Below are positions 1-11,516 of a DNA stretch of 64,000 nucleotides, piece by piece (positions within the stretch are counted from its first letter, which is position 1; the number at the start of each line of letters is the position of its first letter). Source of the DNA: Ambrosia x helenae (taxonomy: Eukaryota > Streptophyta > Magnoliopsida > Asterales > Asteraceae); contig CM061228.1 of NCBI GenBank assembly GCA_030844895.1, positions 142,030,444-142,094,443 of the forward strand. Direction: 5' to 3'. Both the position numbers and the translations under genes were made by a program. A model generated the notes under the pieces. It saw only the letters and a program-made list of their open reading frames with translations. It was not told where the DNA came from and made no database searches.

Positions 1-1029
1 GTACCTCCCATTGCTTAAAATCTGAAATAAAAACATGAAAAATTATACAAACTGTAGGTAGTAATTAAATTAGATATATATACTTTAAGTTTCATTTAAT
101 TACCTGTAGTGTATCACCTATGTTAATGACCAAAGCACCATCAATGGGTGGGATTCCTATCCATTCTTCATCTTCCAGTGATGCATTTTGATCACCTTTT
201 TTCACATACAACCCACCAATGCCATCTTGTAGGAGCACGGTTAGCGTGCCCATATCTGAGTGACGGCCCACCCCAACCGTTACATTGGGGTCTGGACAAG
301 TTGGGTAGAAGTTCATGTTGACCATCTTTAAACCAACAAGTTCATCGAGTCTTGGGTCGTTGGGTTTTACTCCAAGGTTCCCGATGAGTATTTGCAATAG
401 TTTTTTCACCATCTCGGTTGATGTCTTTATGTACTCGAGCGCCTCTTCCCTAAGAAAAAGATCAACGAAGCATGATTACACTGAAATTATCAAAACAAAA
501 TTGAAAAACACAGCTAATTAACGTACTTGCATTCATTAGGCCAAAAGTTAAAAGCATCAGCATCATTTGTGTATATCATGCTAAGATAGTCTTTCCACTC
601 CAAAGCCTTTTCTTTCTCAGGAACAAAGCTAGTACCATACTTGACCATAGGACTAGGGCTAATCCCCTTGAGATACACCGCCTTCTTTTCAGCCGGTTGA
701 GCGAAAAACTTGTGGGCCGCAACTTTAAGGGACTCAAGCAGCTCGAGTGGCACACCATGGTTCACCACCTGGAAGAAGCCAAGAGTTTCAGCAGCATGGG
801 TAATGGCCTTGGCCAGTTGTTCATGGTTGGGACCATGTAGCTGAGATAGATCAAAGGTCATGTTTTCAAGTGACCCGGCTACGTGTTCCTTGTTGATTCG
901 ATGGTGTGGTGGTTGGATGTATTGGCCCGGTACCTTAGTTTGGCCTGAGTCAACAAGACCTTTGACGCCATTGCCTTGTTTAACGACAAAGTTGAAGAGT
1001 GAGGTCTCATCATTGAAGCTTGAAGCCAT
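1..1029 (-). CDS. 2-oxoglutarate/Fe(II) dioxygenase, feruloyl-CoA 6'-hydroxylase / scopoletin 8-hydroxylase-like (3' partial)
   Basis: Predicted soluble 2OG/Fe(II)-dependent hydroxylase of the F6'H/S8H clade, which makes or hydroxylates simple coumarins. Exons on the minus strand are 1029-527, 449-104 and 21-1; the gene continues beyond the left edge. Introns 526-450 and 103-22 have GT-AG ends. The joined frame reads through with DIOX_N features (GFFQVVNHGVPLE, KFFAQPAEKK, ALEWKDYLS, FWPNECK) and then the oxygenase core, including YPTCPDP and GVGRHSDMGTLT, whose H-x-D supplies two of the iron ligands. The second iron His and the RxS 2OG-binding motif would lie outside the window. The N-terminal FVVKQGNGVKGLVDSG and YIQPPHHRI stretches are typical of the F6'H group. 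The start Met is the first in frame and lies about 50 nt from a TATA-like sequence. Hydroxylation position and substrate cannot be decided from this fragment. Confidence 0.88.
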
Positions 1030-1074
1030 TTGAGAACTATAAAAATGTAGTGATCTCCTTAGTCTTGATCTCTA

Positions 1075-1088
1075 GCATATATATATAG
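1075..1088 (-). promoter_or_regulatory. TATA-like element of the dioxygenase gene
   Basis: An alternating TA stretch read on the minus strand lies about 46-59 nt upstream of the dioxygenase ATG at 1029. It is the only good TATA candidate near that start. It could also be a short AT microsatellite. Confidence 0.35.
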
Positions 1089-1089
1089 T

Positions 1090-2418
1090 TTGAGTAATTT
1101 AGATTTCTGATATTATTACAAATCATGTTGCAATATTTATATAATTGAGGCATGCATGGTCCTGGCCTCATAATCAAGTTGACATACACATAACATTTTT
1201 TTGAACCAAAATCATCATATTAAATTAATGTAGATCAGCATGTTTACAATCAATTTTTGAGCTCCCACCAACTAATATCCCTAGAACTGAACTAGTGAAG
1301 TTATAAGAATGTTTCTTAATTTATTAGTTACGTTTTTTTTAATAATTCTTTATAAGTCAAATGTTTCTTAATTAATTATTAAAATCAAATTACATCAAGC
1401 AATAAAACTAAAATCAAGGGAAAAAGGAACGAAAACATCAAAATATATACAAATTAGTTTAACAGAAAACAAAGAGTTCCCTAGGGCTAGAACATTCAAT
1501 TCACAACACTACTACAAAATGCAAATAATAAAACAGATGAAAAGCGATAGATAGATCTCATCACACGCATATAAATTATTAAAATGCAATTTTTTTTTCA
1601 AGAAGAAGTTACTCGATTAATTCACTGGATAAGAACGGGCACCTTCGGCAATTTGTTTGGTTTTGCCGGAAATGTATATATATATATGCACACGTTGATT
1701 AATCTTGCAAATTGTATTACATACATATATATATATAGTACCTAATAATTCCTGATTTATTATTTTATTTCGAATTTAAATTTTACCAACTTAATTTATT
1801 CCTCACCGTTTATTCAAGGAATTCGAGAACATAAGCTATTGTTAAGAGGTCAAAAATGCATTATTAATAAACAGTTACTGTTGCTAAACAATCCACAAAA
1901 CGTTGTTCCAAATTAGAAGCTTATTTTTCTCCACGTTAGAATTTTGCCCAGAAACCCAAAAAGCTATGTTCTTCAAAGTTTAGCCATTTCATAACAAGTG
2001 ATAACGGGTTGATTTCTTTTTTGGTTACACTATTTATTTATTTAATGGATTAATAAGGGTAAAATTTATTAAATGGGTAAATCCAGAAGGTATAATAGCA
2101 AAACTAGCCACCAAAATCGTTTTACTTACTTTTCTAAAGTAGCTAGGTTATCATTGAAATTTCTACCTTTGAATTGATAAAAGACTTTTATGAGGGACCC
2201 ATTAATTATGAGACTTTTAGAAGCATCAAATTAAACTTAGTTTGAACGCCGCCCTTGTTATTAAATTTCTACTTGCGACTGCGTGTTTTGACATTATGTA
2301 TATCAACAATAAGCGTTGTGTAATTTTATCAAACACTTAGAAGGAGTTGTATAATTAAAGAAGGTAGCGAGCTTTTAGACCGGAAACAAAATGGGTAAAA
2401 TACGGCAACGATAAGATC
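1090..2418. other. AT-rich intergenic spacer
   Basis: No gene, RNA or delimited transposon was recognised. It contains short TA runs near 1675-1735 and presumably the upstream regulatory region of the dioxygenase gene. Confidence 0.5.
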
Positions 2419-2732
2419 GAGTGTAGTGGTGTTGGTTTTGGGCGTGGAAGGGGGCATCGTAACGCGGCTCACCCCCCCCCCCTCAGATTACCTTGAATCA
2501 ATTTTGGCGTGGAAAATTCCATGGCGTGGTTTGTACAATTATTGAGGGGGCCAATCAAATTCTTCCATTTGGAGTGGAGGGCGTGGATCAATTGTTCCAC
2601 TACCTTTGGTCTAAGTATCGGGATTTTCTTGAGAACCGAGTGTAGTGATGTTGGTTTTGGGCGTGGAAGGGGGCATTAACGCCCCGTAACGCGGCTCATC
2701 AACCCCCCCTCCCCGTGGATTACCTTGAATCA

Positions 2733-3797
2733 ATGTTGCAGAAGGCCCTAGGCGGGTGGTGAGGTCTAGCCTAGGGACTAAGCGAAATTAGGCGTTTTGG
2801 TATTTTATACAATTTAGGTATGTTTTAAAAATATGTTAAGATATAATACACATGATATTTAGATATATACATAAAACAAAAGCACGTTAGAAGTTTAAAA
2901 CATTATTGTCAGATTTATTTGGGCCAGTAATTAAACAAGGCCACATTTAATCGAGTTTAGGCCCATTAGAGTTTAACTTAGGTTCTAAAAAGGTCCTATA
3001 TACGAGTAGTATATATACCCCATTACCATCCCCTTAATAAACAAGCCGCCTCCTACGTGACTACCTCAGACCATTCTAAACCCTAAAAAAACACAACTGC
3101 CTCATCCAAACCCTACATCACTAGGGGTGTAAACGAGTCGAGCCAAGCCCGAGCCTGACTAGGCTCGAGCTCGGCTCGCTAGCAAAATCAAAAGCTCGAG
3201 CTCGGCTCGGCTCGACTCGAGGTGATTTGAGAACAATCTCACCCGAGCTCAAAGCTCGGCTCGAGATCGTAAAAGCTTGGCTCGCGAGTGTTATTAAATG
3301 GGCCTATGAAATAAGGACTTGGGCTTTGGAGATGTGGGCTATAAATTATAAGAGAGATATATAAATAACTTATAATTATGTTTGGCTCGTTTAGGCTCGC
3401 GAGCCCAATCGAGCTTTGTATATAGGGCTCGAGCTTGGGCTCGGGCACGTTAAGGCTCGGCTCGTTCGAGCTTTTTACCGAGCCGATCCCGGGTAGCTCT
3501 CGAGCTGCTACGTGTCATTTACACCCCTATACATCACTTCTGAATTCAAGCCATTCAAGCATTGATTCATCCATAAAGGTATGTTCTAATCCTTTAATCG
3601 TTCTTCATCCATCGATAATATCAATATATGGTTCAATCCTCCTGCAAATTTCAAAAAAAAAAAAGAAAAAAAAAAGAAACCAACGCCTAGGACCGCCTAG
3701 TCACCAAAACGCCTAGAACCCAGCCTAGGGCTTATTTCCGATATTTGGTCCCGCCTGGCGCCTAGGCGCCACCTAGAGCGATTTTTACAACACTGCG
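2733..3797. mobile_element. hAT-like non-autonomous element with CCTAGGCG subterminal repeats
   Basis: Left end TGTTGCAGAAGGCCCTAGGCGG is mirrored at the right by an inverted TGTTGTAAAAA...CCTAGGCG end. The inner ends are rich in CTAGGCG. Flanking 8-mers 2725-2732 (ttgaatca) and 3798-3805 (ttaaattg) occupy the same place in the uninterrupted duplicate copy and differ by three transitions, fitting an old 8-bp target-site duplication. No transposase was seen. A younger hAT MITE is nested inside at 3122-3529. Confidence 0.6.
3122..3529. mobile_element. hAT-type MITE, GAGCTCG-rich family (copy 1)
   Basis: Terminal inverted repeats TAGGGGTGTAAA / TTTACACCCCTA are flanked by a perfect 8-bp TSD, tacatcac (3114-3121 and 3530-3537). 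The 408-bp interior is filled with CGAGCTCGG / GGCTCG motifs in both orientations. It has no coding capacity; open frames inside are artefacts of the repeat. It belongs with the copy at 19526-20031, which lies in the opposite orientation. Confidence 0.9.
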
Positions 3798-4000
3798 TTA
3801 AATTGATTTTGGCGTGGAAAATTCCATGGCGTGGTTTGCACATTTATTGAAGGGGCCAATCAAATTCTTCCATTTGGAGTGAGGGGCGTGGATCAATGGT
3901 CTAAGCTTCGGGATTTTCTTAAGAACCCGAGATAAGCAAACTTCTCTTGGTCGCAAAGGCGAAAGAAACCGAAACCCCACCCCCTTTTTTTCTTTTGTTA

Positions 4001-4373
4001 GAGCATTCACAGCCTGTCCTCCATCCTCAACTATATAATTTAAGGAAAAATCATAGTTTTATAAATTTGCCTCTTATTTTTTCAAATTCTCTCACATCTC
4101 ATTCCTAATTCATATCCCCTATAAGCTTTTTTATTATTATTTTATTTCTTTACAACCAACATCAAACCACTCCGCCTTTCATTTGTTTTATTTTATTATT
4201 ATTAAATTATATGGAGGAAGTATGGAAGACCCCATATATGGGGGCTCAACATAGGTTTTTGTAAATTTTATAAATGGGGTATGGGGAAAGGGGTTGGGAT
4301 GGAGTGAATTTTTATAGGATTTTCTTAAATTTTAAGAATGAGGGAGGGAATAAGGAATGAGTTGTGAATGCTC
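4001..4373. mobile_element. Tourist-like (PIF/Harbinger) MITE
   Basis: Inverted ends GAGCATTCACA / TGTGAATGCTC are flanked by TTA on both sides (3998-4000 and 4374-4376). It is 373 bp, AT-rich and non-coding. The TTA duplication is typical of PIF/Harbinger. Confidence 0.8.
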
Positions 4374-4438
4374 TTAGAACAAGAAAACTATTCGGAAAAT
4401 GTTAGAATTTGTATCTCATGGTCAACTAAAAAACCAAA

Positions 4439-6744
4439 TGAAGTGATCGTGCTCCAGGTCCAGATGGTTTTAATTTCTATTTTTTAAAGCACTTTTGGGC
4501 TTTCTTTGAAGACGATTTTTTTGAGCTATTCTCCAAGTTTTATCGAGACGGTTACATCAATCATAATTATAGCTCGGCGTTTATCACTCTTATCCCTAAA
4601 GTTAAAAATCCCTCTGGTTTGAGAGATTACAGGCCTATAACTCTGATAGGGATATTATCTAAAGTTATTTCAAAGGTGTTGGCAAACCGGCTCAAGAAGG
4701 TTATCGGATCTATTATTTCGGAGACACAAAGTGGTTTTTTGGCCGAAAGGTTTATCCTTGATGGTCCTCTAATTGTTAATGAGGTAGTTTCTTGGCTTAA
4801 AAGGAGAAGTGAAAAGGCTTTTTTGTTTAAGATTGATTTCGAGAAAGCCTACGATAACGTTGATTGGTGTTTTTTATTAAATGTCATGAAGCAAATGGGT
4901 TTTCCAGATCGATGGTGTTTATGGATAGGATCGGTGTTAAAATCAGCCCGGTCTTCTGTTTTGGTTAACGGCTCACCCACGTTTGTCTTTCAATGCGAGA
5001 AAGGTCTTAGGCAAGGAGACCCTCTTTCTCCTTTCTTATTCCTTATCGTTATGGAAGCTTTTTCGTGCCTAATTAATAAAGCCTCAGTTGACGGTGATTT
5101 TGAGTGCTTTAAGATGGTCGCAACGGGGCGAATCTGTCTCATTTATTATATGCGGACGACGCCTTAATTGTGGGGAAATGGTCCGAAGAGAATTTTAAAG
5201 TTATGCTTCGTCTATTGCGTATTTTCCATCTTTGTTCCGGGTTGAAGATTAATCTTCAAAAGTCTCAAGTTTTTGGTATAAATAGCTCCGCAGAAGATCT
5301 TTTAGAGTTTGGAAATCTTGTTGGTTGTAAACATGGTTCGCTTCCTTTTTCCTATCTTGGGATTAAAGTTGGGGCGAATATGAATAGGATTCGGAATTGG
5401 GATGAGGTGGTTGATAAATTTAAATCCCGTCTTAAGTTGTGGAAGGCTAAGCTCCTTTCCATCGGGGGGCGGCTTATTCTCATTAAGTCGGTATTATCAA
5501 GCTTGCCTATTTATTATTTTTCTCTTTATAAGGCCCCGAAAAGAATTATCGATATCTTGGAATCTATTATGAAGAGGTTTTTGTGGGCGGGTGGTGAGGA
5601 CGTTAAGAAGATTCATTGGGTTGCTTGGGAGGTTGTTACGTCTCCCAAGAAACATGGTGGTTTAGGTGTTGCTAAATTGGTGGAAGTTAATATGGCGCTT
5701 CTCGTTAAATGGGTGTGGAGGTATAAGGTTGAGCCGTCTGCTTTATGGAGATGTGTCATTGATTTCTGCCATCGCAGTCGTAAATCATGGGAAATCTTGC
5801 CGTGTAATAATGCTATTTCAAGCGGTTGGAAGTCTATAGTAGCTTGGCTTAATAAGGCGATAGTGCAGTCTAAAAAGATTTCTTCTCAGTTTAAAGGCGT
5901 GATTGGGGATGGTAAACAAGTCAGATTTTGGTTTGATATATGGTTGGGCGATACTACTTTGCGAGAGGCGTTTCCTAATTTATTTCGGCTAGCTGTGGAT
6001 AAACAGGCTGTTGTTAGCTCTGTTTGGACTAATGGATCAGATCGGTTATTATGCAGATGGAAAAATGCTACTATGGACAGTTCCGAACAGCAGGAGTATT
6101 TGGCTCTGATGAGCAGGCTGCAAGGTTTAGTCATTTCAGAAGCTGCCGATCGTTGGAAATGGGGCTTTAACTCGAATGGCGTTTACAAGGTAGCTGATTT
6201 TAGGAAGCTTCTTATCCAAAACAGCAACCAGCCTCAACAGAGCCGTGTTCAATGGCTTAAGTGGGTTCCTTTAAAGATTAAAGTGTTCTCTTGGAGGCTT
6301 GATCTGGATAGAATCCCAACTCGGATGGCTCTTCGTAAAAGGCACGTTTCCATTCAGAATCCTTGTTGTGTTTTCTGCGAGACGGACGAGGAAACGGCTT
6401 CTCATGTTTTTACAGGTTGTGTTTGGTCTAATGGGGTCTGGGCGGCTGTGGGGGCTTGGTGTAAAATCCCCCCCATTTTTGCCTTTGACATATGTGACTT
6501 GTTTCGCCTTGATTTCGGGAATATGAATAAGGAAGCGAAAAAGATTCTTCAAGGTCTTATTATGGTTTCCATGTGGGCGATTTGGAATGCTCGGAATGAT
6601 AAGATTTTTAAAGGAAAGGAAGCTAATATAGTTGAAGTTGTATCTAGAATCAAGTCTTTAGCGTTTTTATGGTTAAAGTCTAGATCTAGGTACAAGGATT
6701 TGGTCTGGAAGTCTTGGGCTTTATACCCTTTGTATATGTTGTAG
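4439..6744 (+). pseudogene. LINE reverse transcriptase + zf-RVT, truncated and frameshifted
   Basis: The remnant begins near APGPDGFNFYF and runs through the RT fingers and palm (LRDYRPITLIG, FKIDFEKAYDNVDW, GLRQGDPLSPFLF) in one frame up to a stop at about 5167. The reading frame shifts within the G run at about 5126-5130, immediately before the YADD catalytic box, which is found at about 5148-5160 in the other frame. That frame continues as the RT thumb and a reverse-transcriptase zinc-binding region (WVPLKIKVFSWRL, CCVFCETDEETASHVF) to the stop at 6744. The endonuclease and ORF1 are missing, so the copy cannot move by itself. Confidence 0.9.
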
Positions 6745-6816
6745 TTCTGTGTGCTCCGGTCCTTGCTTTGAGGTCCGGTTGCGTTTTCTAATGAAGTGCA
6801 CCTTTCAAAAAAAAAA
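4439..6816 (+). mobile_element. 5'-truncated LINE (non-LTR retrotransposon)
   Basis: A 2.38-kb 3' portion of a plant L1/RTE-style LINE starts inside the reverse-transcriptase domain and ends in poly(A) at about 6807-6816. It is flanked by a perfect 15-bp TSD, aactaaaaaaccaaa, at 4424-4438 and 6817-6831. The combination of 5' truncation, A-tail and long TSD is the signature of target-primed reverse transcription. Confidence 0.93.
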
Positions 6817-6979
6817 AACTAAAAAACCAAAGGATGGTGCAAAGTCATGGTGGCGGCTGTGGTAATTAATTAATTTGATTGGACGATCTAAATCAACAGC
6901 GTTTTGTTCACTTTGCTTATTTAGAAACTTGAAAGCAAGGTTTCAACTTTGGACAAAACATCATTTAAAAAAAATGGAT

Positions 6980-7051
6980 TGAACCTGACGTGAATCGAAC
7001 ACGCAACCTTCTGATCTGGAGTCAGACGCGCTACCATTGCGCCACAGATCC
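6980..7051 (-). tRNA. trnW-CCA: tRNA-Trp (anticodon CCA)
   Basis: Read on the minus strand, a 72-nt cloverleaf starts GGATCTG (acceptor), has the A box TGGCGCAATGG, anticodon loop GACTCCAGATC with CCA, B box GGTTGCGTGTTCGATTC and acceptor 3' strand CAGGTTC plus discriminator A. Acceptor pairs are intact with two G-U wobbles. A run of T follows on the minus strand (plus-strand A run at 6968-6974), serving as the pol III terminator. It matches nuclear plant tRNA-Trp; no intron. Confidence 0.95.
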
Positions 7052-8604
7052 TGATGAGATATGTTTCTATCCATTGAGTCACATAGTAACTAAATCTAAC
7101 AAACATTTCAGGTCAAGGCAGAGCAATAGTTCCAAACGAGGCACCATCCATCACCGTACCGCATTGAAGCACTATGGATTCGCTGATTCACTAATCTTTA
7201 TTTTTCTTTTCACGTATACGTCACTTTCTAGATTAAAAAAAAAAAGAAAGAAAGAAAGAAGATATTAAAGTAAAAGCTAATTTCTCAAAGTTACACTATT
7301 TTTAAAGTTTAAAAGCTAATTTCTCAATTTTCTTCAACAATATTTTACACATAAATATCATCTGTAATTCAGTTACATAATTACAATAAAGATTTTGAAT
7401 CCACATTATTTACCTAAAGAAAAACACCATAACACTAGACTATTAGGCTACACGGTGTGGTGGCATGAAAGATGGTTATGAAGCTCCTCCACTTCACCAA
7501 CACCACCCCCTCTATGGCGTGGAAGGGGCGTGAAGATCTCCATAGGTGTGTGGGGGCAAAAGTGAGGGTGTGGTGGTTTTATAAGTGATGATGTTGGTTT
7601 TGATAGGTGGTGGTTTCGAAAGTGATGGTGTTAGGTTCGATGGGTGGTGGTGGTGGCTTGGGGGGAAGGGGTAGAAAAAGAAGATAGACGGTGATGTTGG
7701 TGGGTGGAGGTGGTTTTATTAAATAAAATTGGTCTAATTAAATTGTTTTGTGTTTTGGAGGGGTAAAATTGACATTTCACATTCACTTAATAGAGAATTC
7801 AACGACCGTTAGGGGTAGGGACCAACCGAGTGCAAAATTCATACCTTAGGGACCATTCGTGTTATTTGGAGACATTTATGCAATTTGTGCCTACCACAAA
7901 GACCATCCGTGTAATTAACTCTACTATATTTATTTTGCTGGTTGTATGTTAAAAAAAACCTTATTTGTATTTATATCATACATGTCTGGGTCCGCCACCA
8001 ATTACGACGACTCTACTCAAATGAAAGCAATTAGTCTCACCCTTGATGTATATATGGTTATTAAAGGTACCAAAAGGTTGGTGCTACGATTCCATTATGC
8101 AGATTTTTTTAATAAAATGATGGCATAGTACAACATTTTTAGGCATCTGGTATGTGTCAGGGATGAAAAATGTTGTATTGTGTCACCATTTTATTAAAAA
8201 AACCCATTATACATGTCAAGGTCTCGCAACAACTTTGTGGCATGAATCAAAACACTACTGGTTTCTAAAGTCAACAAGTCCCTTAGTTACATTTGTGCCT
8301 CATATTTCTTAATCTTCAGTCTATATTTAATTGAATCACAATTTATTCTAATTTCCATGTTTACAACCTTCAAAGCCATCAATACTTTGTGACCGATTTC
8401 CTAAGATAATTTGGTATCATCAAGTAAGCAAGTCCTTATGAGTTGCAGGTTTAAGTTATTCATCACAAGCATGCACCCTAATCAGGAATTAGAAATCAAT
8501 CATCTTTTGGCATGCGTGAATTTATGGAAAATAGAATGGTAAAACAAGCATTATATCAAAACAGAAAGAAATTAACAGTTGAACATCAAAACATTTGAAC
8601 CATC
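7052..8604. other. Intergenic spacer with repeat remnants
   Basis: No gene was recognised. It holds a GTGGTGG-rich simple stretch at about 7480-7720 and, at about 7790-7925, a fragment with GACCATCCGTG / GGGACCATTCGTG motifs that resembles the dispersed repeat at 55867-56075. Confidence 0.5.
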
Positions 8605-9825
8605 TCAACCAGTCTCTGATTTGGGTAATTGCTCTTCAATTTCATTCCAAGTTTGAAGATTTTTAGGAAACCTTTCTTTTATCTGCCCAACAAGCTCCCT
8701 TGCCTCTTCCACCTTCGAGCCGTTGGCAAGCCCTGCAACAAGCAACTTCATAGTCCAAAAATTCGGCACCCAACCTTTCTCCATACTCTGCTTACAAACC
8801 TTTAACGCTGCTTCGAAATCACCAGCTTTGCACATATAACTAATCAGTGTAAAGTAGCAATCACTGTTAGGTTTAAAGCCACTGTTTATCATTCTGTTAA
8901 ACAACTTCTTAGCCTCATCCAACTTCCCCTCCTTACAATATCCATGAATCAAATGACAATAAGTAACTGAATTCGGCTTCATCCCACTTAACAAAACCCC
9001 ATCAAGCAACTCATTCGCTTCTTCAGTCTTCTTAAGCTTACACAGGCTTTGAATCATAATGTTATACGTCACGATCCCAACAGGAACTTCATGCTTCTTC
9101 ATCATCTCCAACACCTTCCCTACTTCCTCAAACTTCTCTTCCTTATAAAACCCGGCAATCAAAGTACCAAATGTAGTAGCATTCGGCTTACAACTCTTTC
9201 TACCCATCTCAGCAATCACCGAATAACTCGAGCTAGACAAACCCGACTCACAAAACGACTTGATCACAGTATTATAAGTGTCAAGAGTAACCTTCACCCC
9301 GTATTTACCCGGAAACTCGAGATAAACACGGCTCACCTCGTCATATCTCTTAGACAGCATACAAGAAAACAACAAGGCGTTTAAAGATTTGGTGTTTTGA
9401 GGAATACCCAGTTGAGGCATTTGATCAAACAGTTGGAAGGCATTGTCCAAGAGGCCAGCTTGACCGTAATAAATAATGGCGTGAGAAACGAAGTTGTGGT
9501 TTTTTAAATCGGGTCGAGTTTGGAGCAGCTCTTGAATGAAGTGATGGATAGCGTGGAAGTGTTTTAAAGCGGTGAGCTTGGAAATGGCGATGGAAAAGGC
9601 TAAGCGGTCGAGATGGGAATCGGGGGTGAGGGAAGCGGCTCGACAGATGTCGATGATACGTTGAGGGTTCTTTTCGGTTTTAAGGAGAGAAAGAGCGGTG
9701 CGTGATTTGTGTTTGGAGGAGAGAGGGGTGGTGGACTCGGGGTTTAGGACTGAGGATAAATGTCGAGCTTCGACCTTATTATGAGAGCAAGCGTTGAGCC
9801 GTCGAAGGTTCATGATGGAACCCAT
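8605..9825 (-). CDS. PPR336: Mitochondrial P-class PPR protein, PPR336-like
   Basis: Intronless gene for a short pentatricopeptide-repeat protein that closely resembles Arabidopsis PPR336/rPPR1, a mitoribosome-associated protein. Seen directly: N-terminal segment with LTPDSHLDRLAFS, then about eight 35-aa PPR motifs (TKSLNALLFSCM, DTYNTVIKSFCESGL, TTFGTLIAGFYKEEK, VTYNIMIQSLCKLKK, VTYCHLIHGYCKEGK, CYFTLISYMCKAGD). No DYW, E or other editing domain follows, so it is a pure P-type array. The Met at 9825 gives 406 aa, close to the family length. An upstream in-frame Met at 9909 would give 434 aa, but the added residues look like translated 5' UTR (aaaccctaat motif). An Arg/Ser-rich start fits a mitochondrial presequence. 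Assignment within the family rests on remembered similarity. Confidence 0.9.
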   Translation of the reverse strand: MGSIMNLRRLNACSHNKVEARHLSSVLNPESTTPLSSKHKSRTALSLLKTEKNPQRIIDICRAASLTPDSHLDRLAFSIAISKLTALKHFHAIHHFIQELLQTRPDLKNHNFVSHAIIYYGQAGLLDNAFQLFDQMPQLGIPQNTKSLNALLFSCMLSKRYDEVSRVYLEFPGKYGVKVTLDTYNTVIKSFCESGLSSSSYSVIAEMGRKSCKPNATTFGTLIAGFYKEEKFEEVGKVLEMMKKHEVPVGIVTYNIMIQSLCKLKKTEEANELLDGVLLSGMKPNSVTYCHLIHGYCKEGKLDEAKKLFNRMINSGFKPNSDCYFTLISYMCKAGDFEAALKVCKQSMEKGWVPNFWTMKLLVAGLANGSKVEEARELVGQIKERFPKNLQTWNEIEEQLPKSETG

Positions 9826-9909
9826 TGATATCCTCCAAACTGGATTTTTAGAAAATGAGAGGGGTTTAACTTCCAAGCTGGAATTAGGGTTTTGCAATGA
9901 GAGAAACAA

Positions 9910-10455
9910 TTTTCAGTAGAGTTTGAGTGTGGTGAGATTTTTTTTTTATTATTATTATTTTTAAGGAAAGGAAAGGAAAAGAAGTAAAATAAAAATTTTA
10001 TTCTTTCAAATCGGAAGGATATGGAACGAAAGAAAAGAGAAAGAAAAAAAATAAAGAAAGGAATGAAATCTCTTCTTTTCTTTTCCTGTCTTAAGGGGAC
10101 TCGGGAACTAGTATTAAGCTTAGTAAAGTACAAACCAATGTCATCAACACTAGTGACAGAAAACACCAGAAAATCTTGTAAAAAGGAAAAAAATTAAAAC
10201 CGAACGAAAAGTAACGTAATTTGAAGGTTGAAGCACACACGTGAAATGTAAAAAATAAAAAACAATAATTAAAACGATCTAGGACCTTTGTATTGCAATA
10301 GGATCGTTAAACATGATAAATGTGTGTAAAAATGTTGAAACATATTGCGGCTTGTTAACTTGCAAAATTTAAACCGAAAAGTAACTCAAACACAAATTGT
10401 AAAGTATAAAAGTATAGTGGACCAAAGTTGGAAGTGAAAAATTTTTAAGGTTAAA

Positions 10456-10489
<34 letters not shown>

Positions 10490-11177
10490 AACGTGGGTAC
10501 ATCCCATAAAGTAAAGAGTACAGATCATGATACACAGCAAAGTTGTAAATTAATGTTATTTAACTTTTTACTTATAGGTGTGTATAAATAGCCAAACTTA
10601 AATCAGATGTATATGTTGCAAATAGGGCTGGCAATTTGTTTATATGGACCTATTAATACAACACACCGTTAATAAGTTTTGTGTTTGAGCTTAATATGTT
10701 TCGTGTCTTAAAAAGGTTGACATAAATAAATCTGCTCTACACAAATTATCACATGTTAATAGGATAATAACATGTTTATATTTTTAACTTTAAAATTAAC
10801 ATATGGCATTTGAAGTATCATGTTAATAAGATGTTAAGGATTATAAGTTTATGTATTTATTAATACTTTGTAAAAAAAATATTTTGCTCAAAATTTTAAT
10901 AAGTAGTTCATTATTTGTGACAATGTGAGTCTTTTATGAGTATGAAATTAGTAGAACATCGCCATTCACAATACCAAGCCCTCACAAACCATCACCTCAG
11001 TTATCACACTAGATATCATTCAAAATATTAATTTGTCTCGTAACGCTACAAAACAAAACTTTTCTCAAGTTACTTAAAAAAACTTAAAATGTGATGTGCC
11101 GAAAAGAATACCAATGCTATTTAGTCGATATCTATTTTCGATTTGTTACAATACCACACTCAGCATAATTTAAAATA
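9910..11177. other. Intergenic spacer with degraded MITEs
   Basis: Position 9940-10115 resembles half of the Tourist-like MITE at 12685-13015 (purine-rich GGAAAGGAAA arm and an ACTCGGGAAC end). A poly(A) run lies at about 10459-10486. At about 10627 the sequence TAGGGCTGGCAATTTG matches the left end of the hAT MITE at 58786, followed by a diverged body; I could not find its right end. No gene recognised. Confidence 0.5.
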
Positions 11178-11484
11178 GAGTTAATAGCCAAAATCGTCTC
11201 TGAGGTTTGGCCAGTTTTGTCACATCAGTCCAAAATCGAAACCTGTTACATCTGGGTCCTTCAGTTTTACTTTTTTTTTTTTTACCAGATTTGTCCCTGA
11301 CACTAACCCAGTTAAATATTGTCGTTAAGTTGAGGGGCCTTTTTGACTTTTTACCTAGGAAATTGAGGGCATTTTAGATATTTTGTATACTTTATTTATT
11401 TTGAATTTTTATTTCTATTTAGCCTTTAAATACAAGAAAAATAATAAAAAACAAAAACCTTTAAGGGAGAGAGAGCATAGATAT

Positions 11485-11516
<32 letters not shown>

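Larger units (their letters stand above)
2419..3931. repeat. Tandem duplication of a ~219-bp unit, second copy split by a transposon
   Basis: Copy A spans 2419-2637. Copy B starts at 2638, runs to about 2732 and resumes at about 3798-3931. Both begin GAGTGTAGTG, include GGCGTGGAAAATTCCATGGC and CAAATTCTTCCATTTGGAGT, and end near GGGATTTTCTT. The break in copy B is filled by the 2733-3797 element, so the duplication is older than that insertion. Confidence 0.8.

Noticed and set aside
3239..3716. Open frames inside the GAGCTCG MITE and its host element
   Set aside because: They fall within TSD-delimited non-coding elements and end in an A-rich tract.
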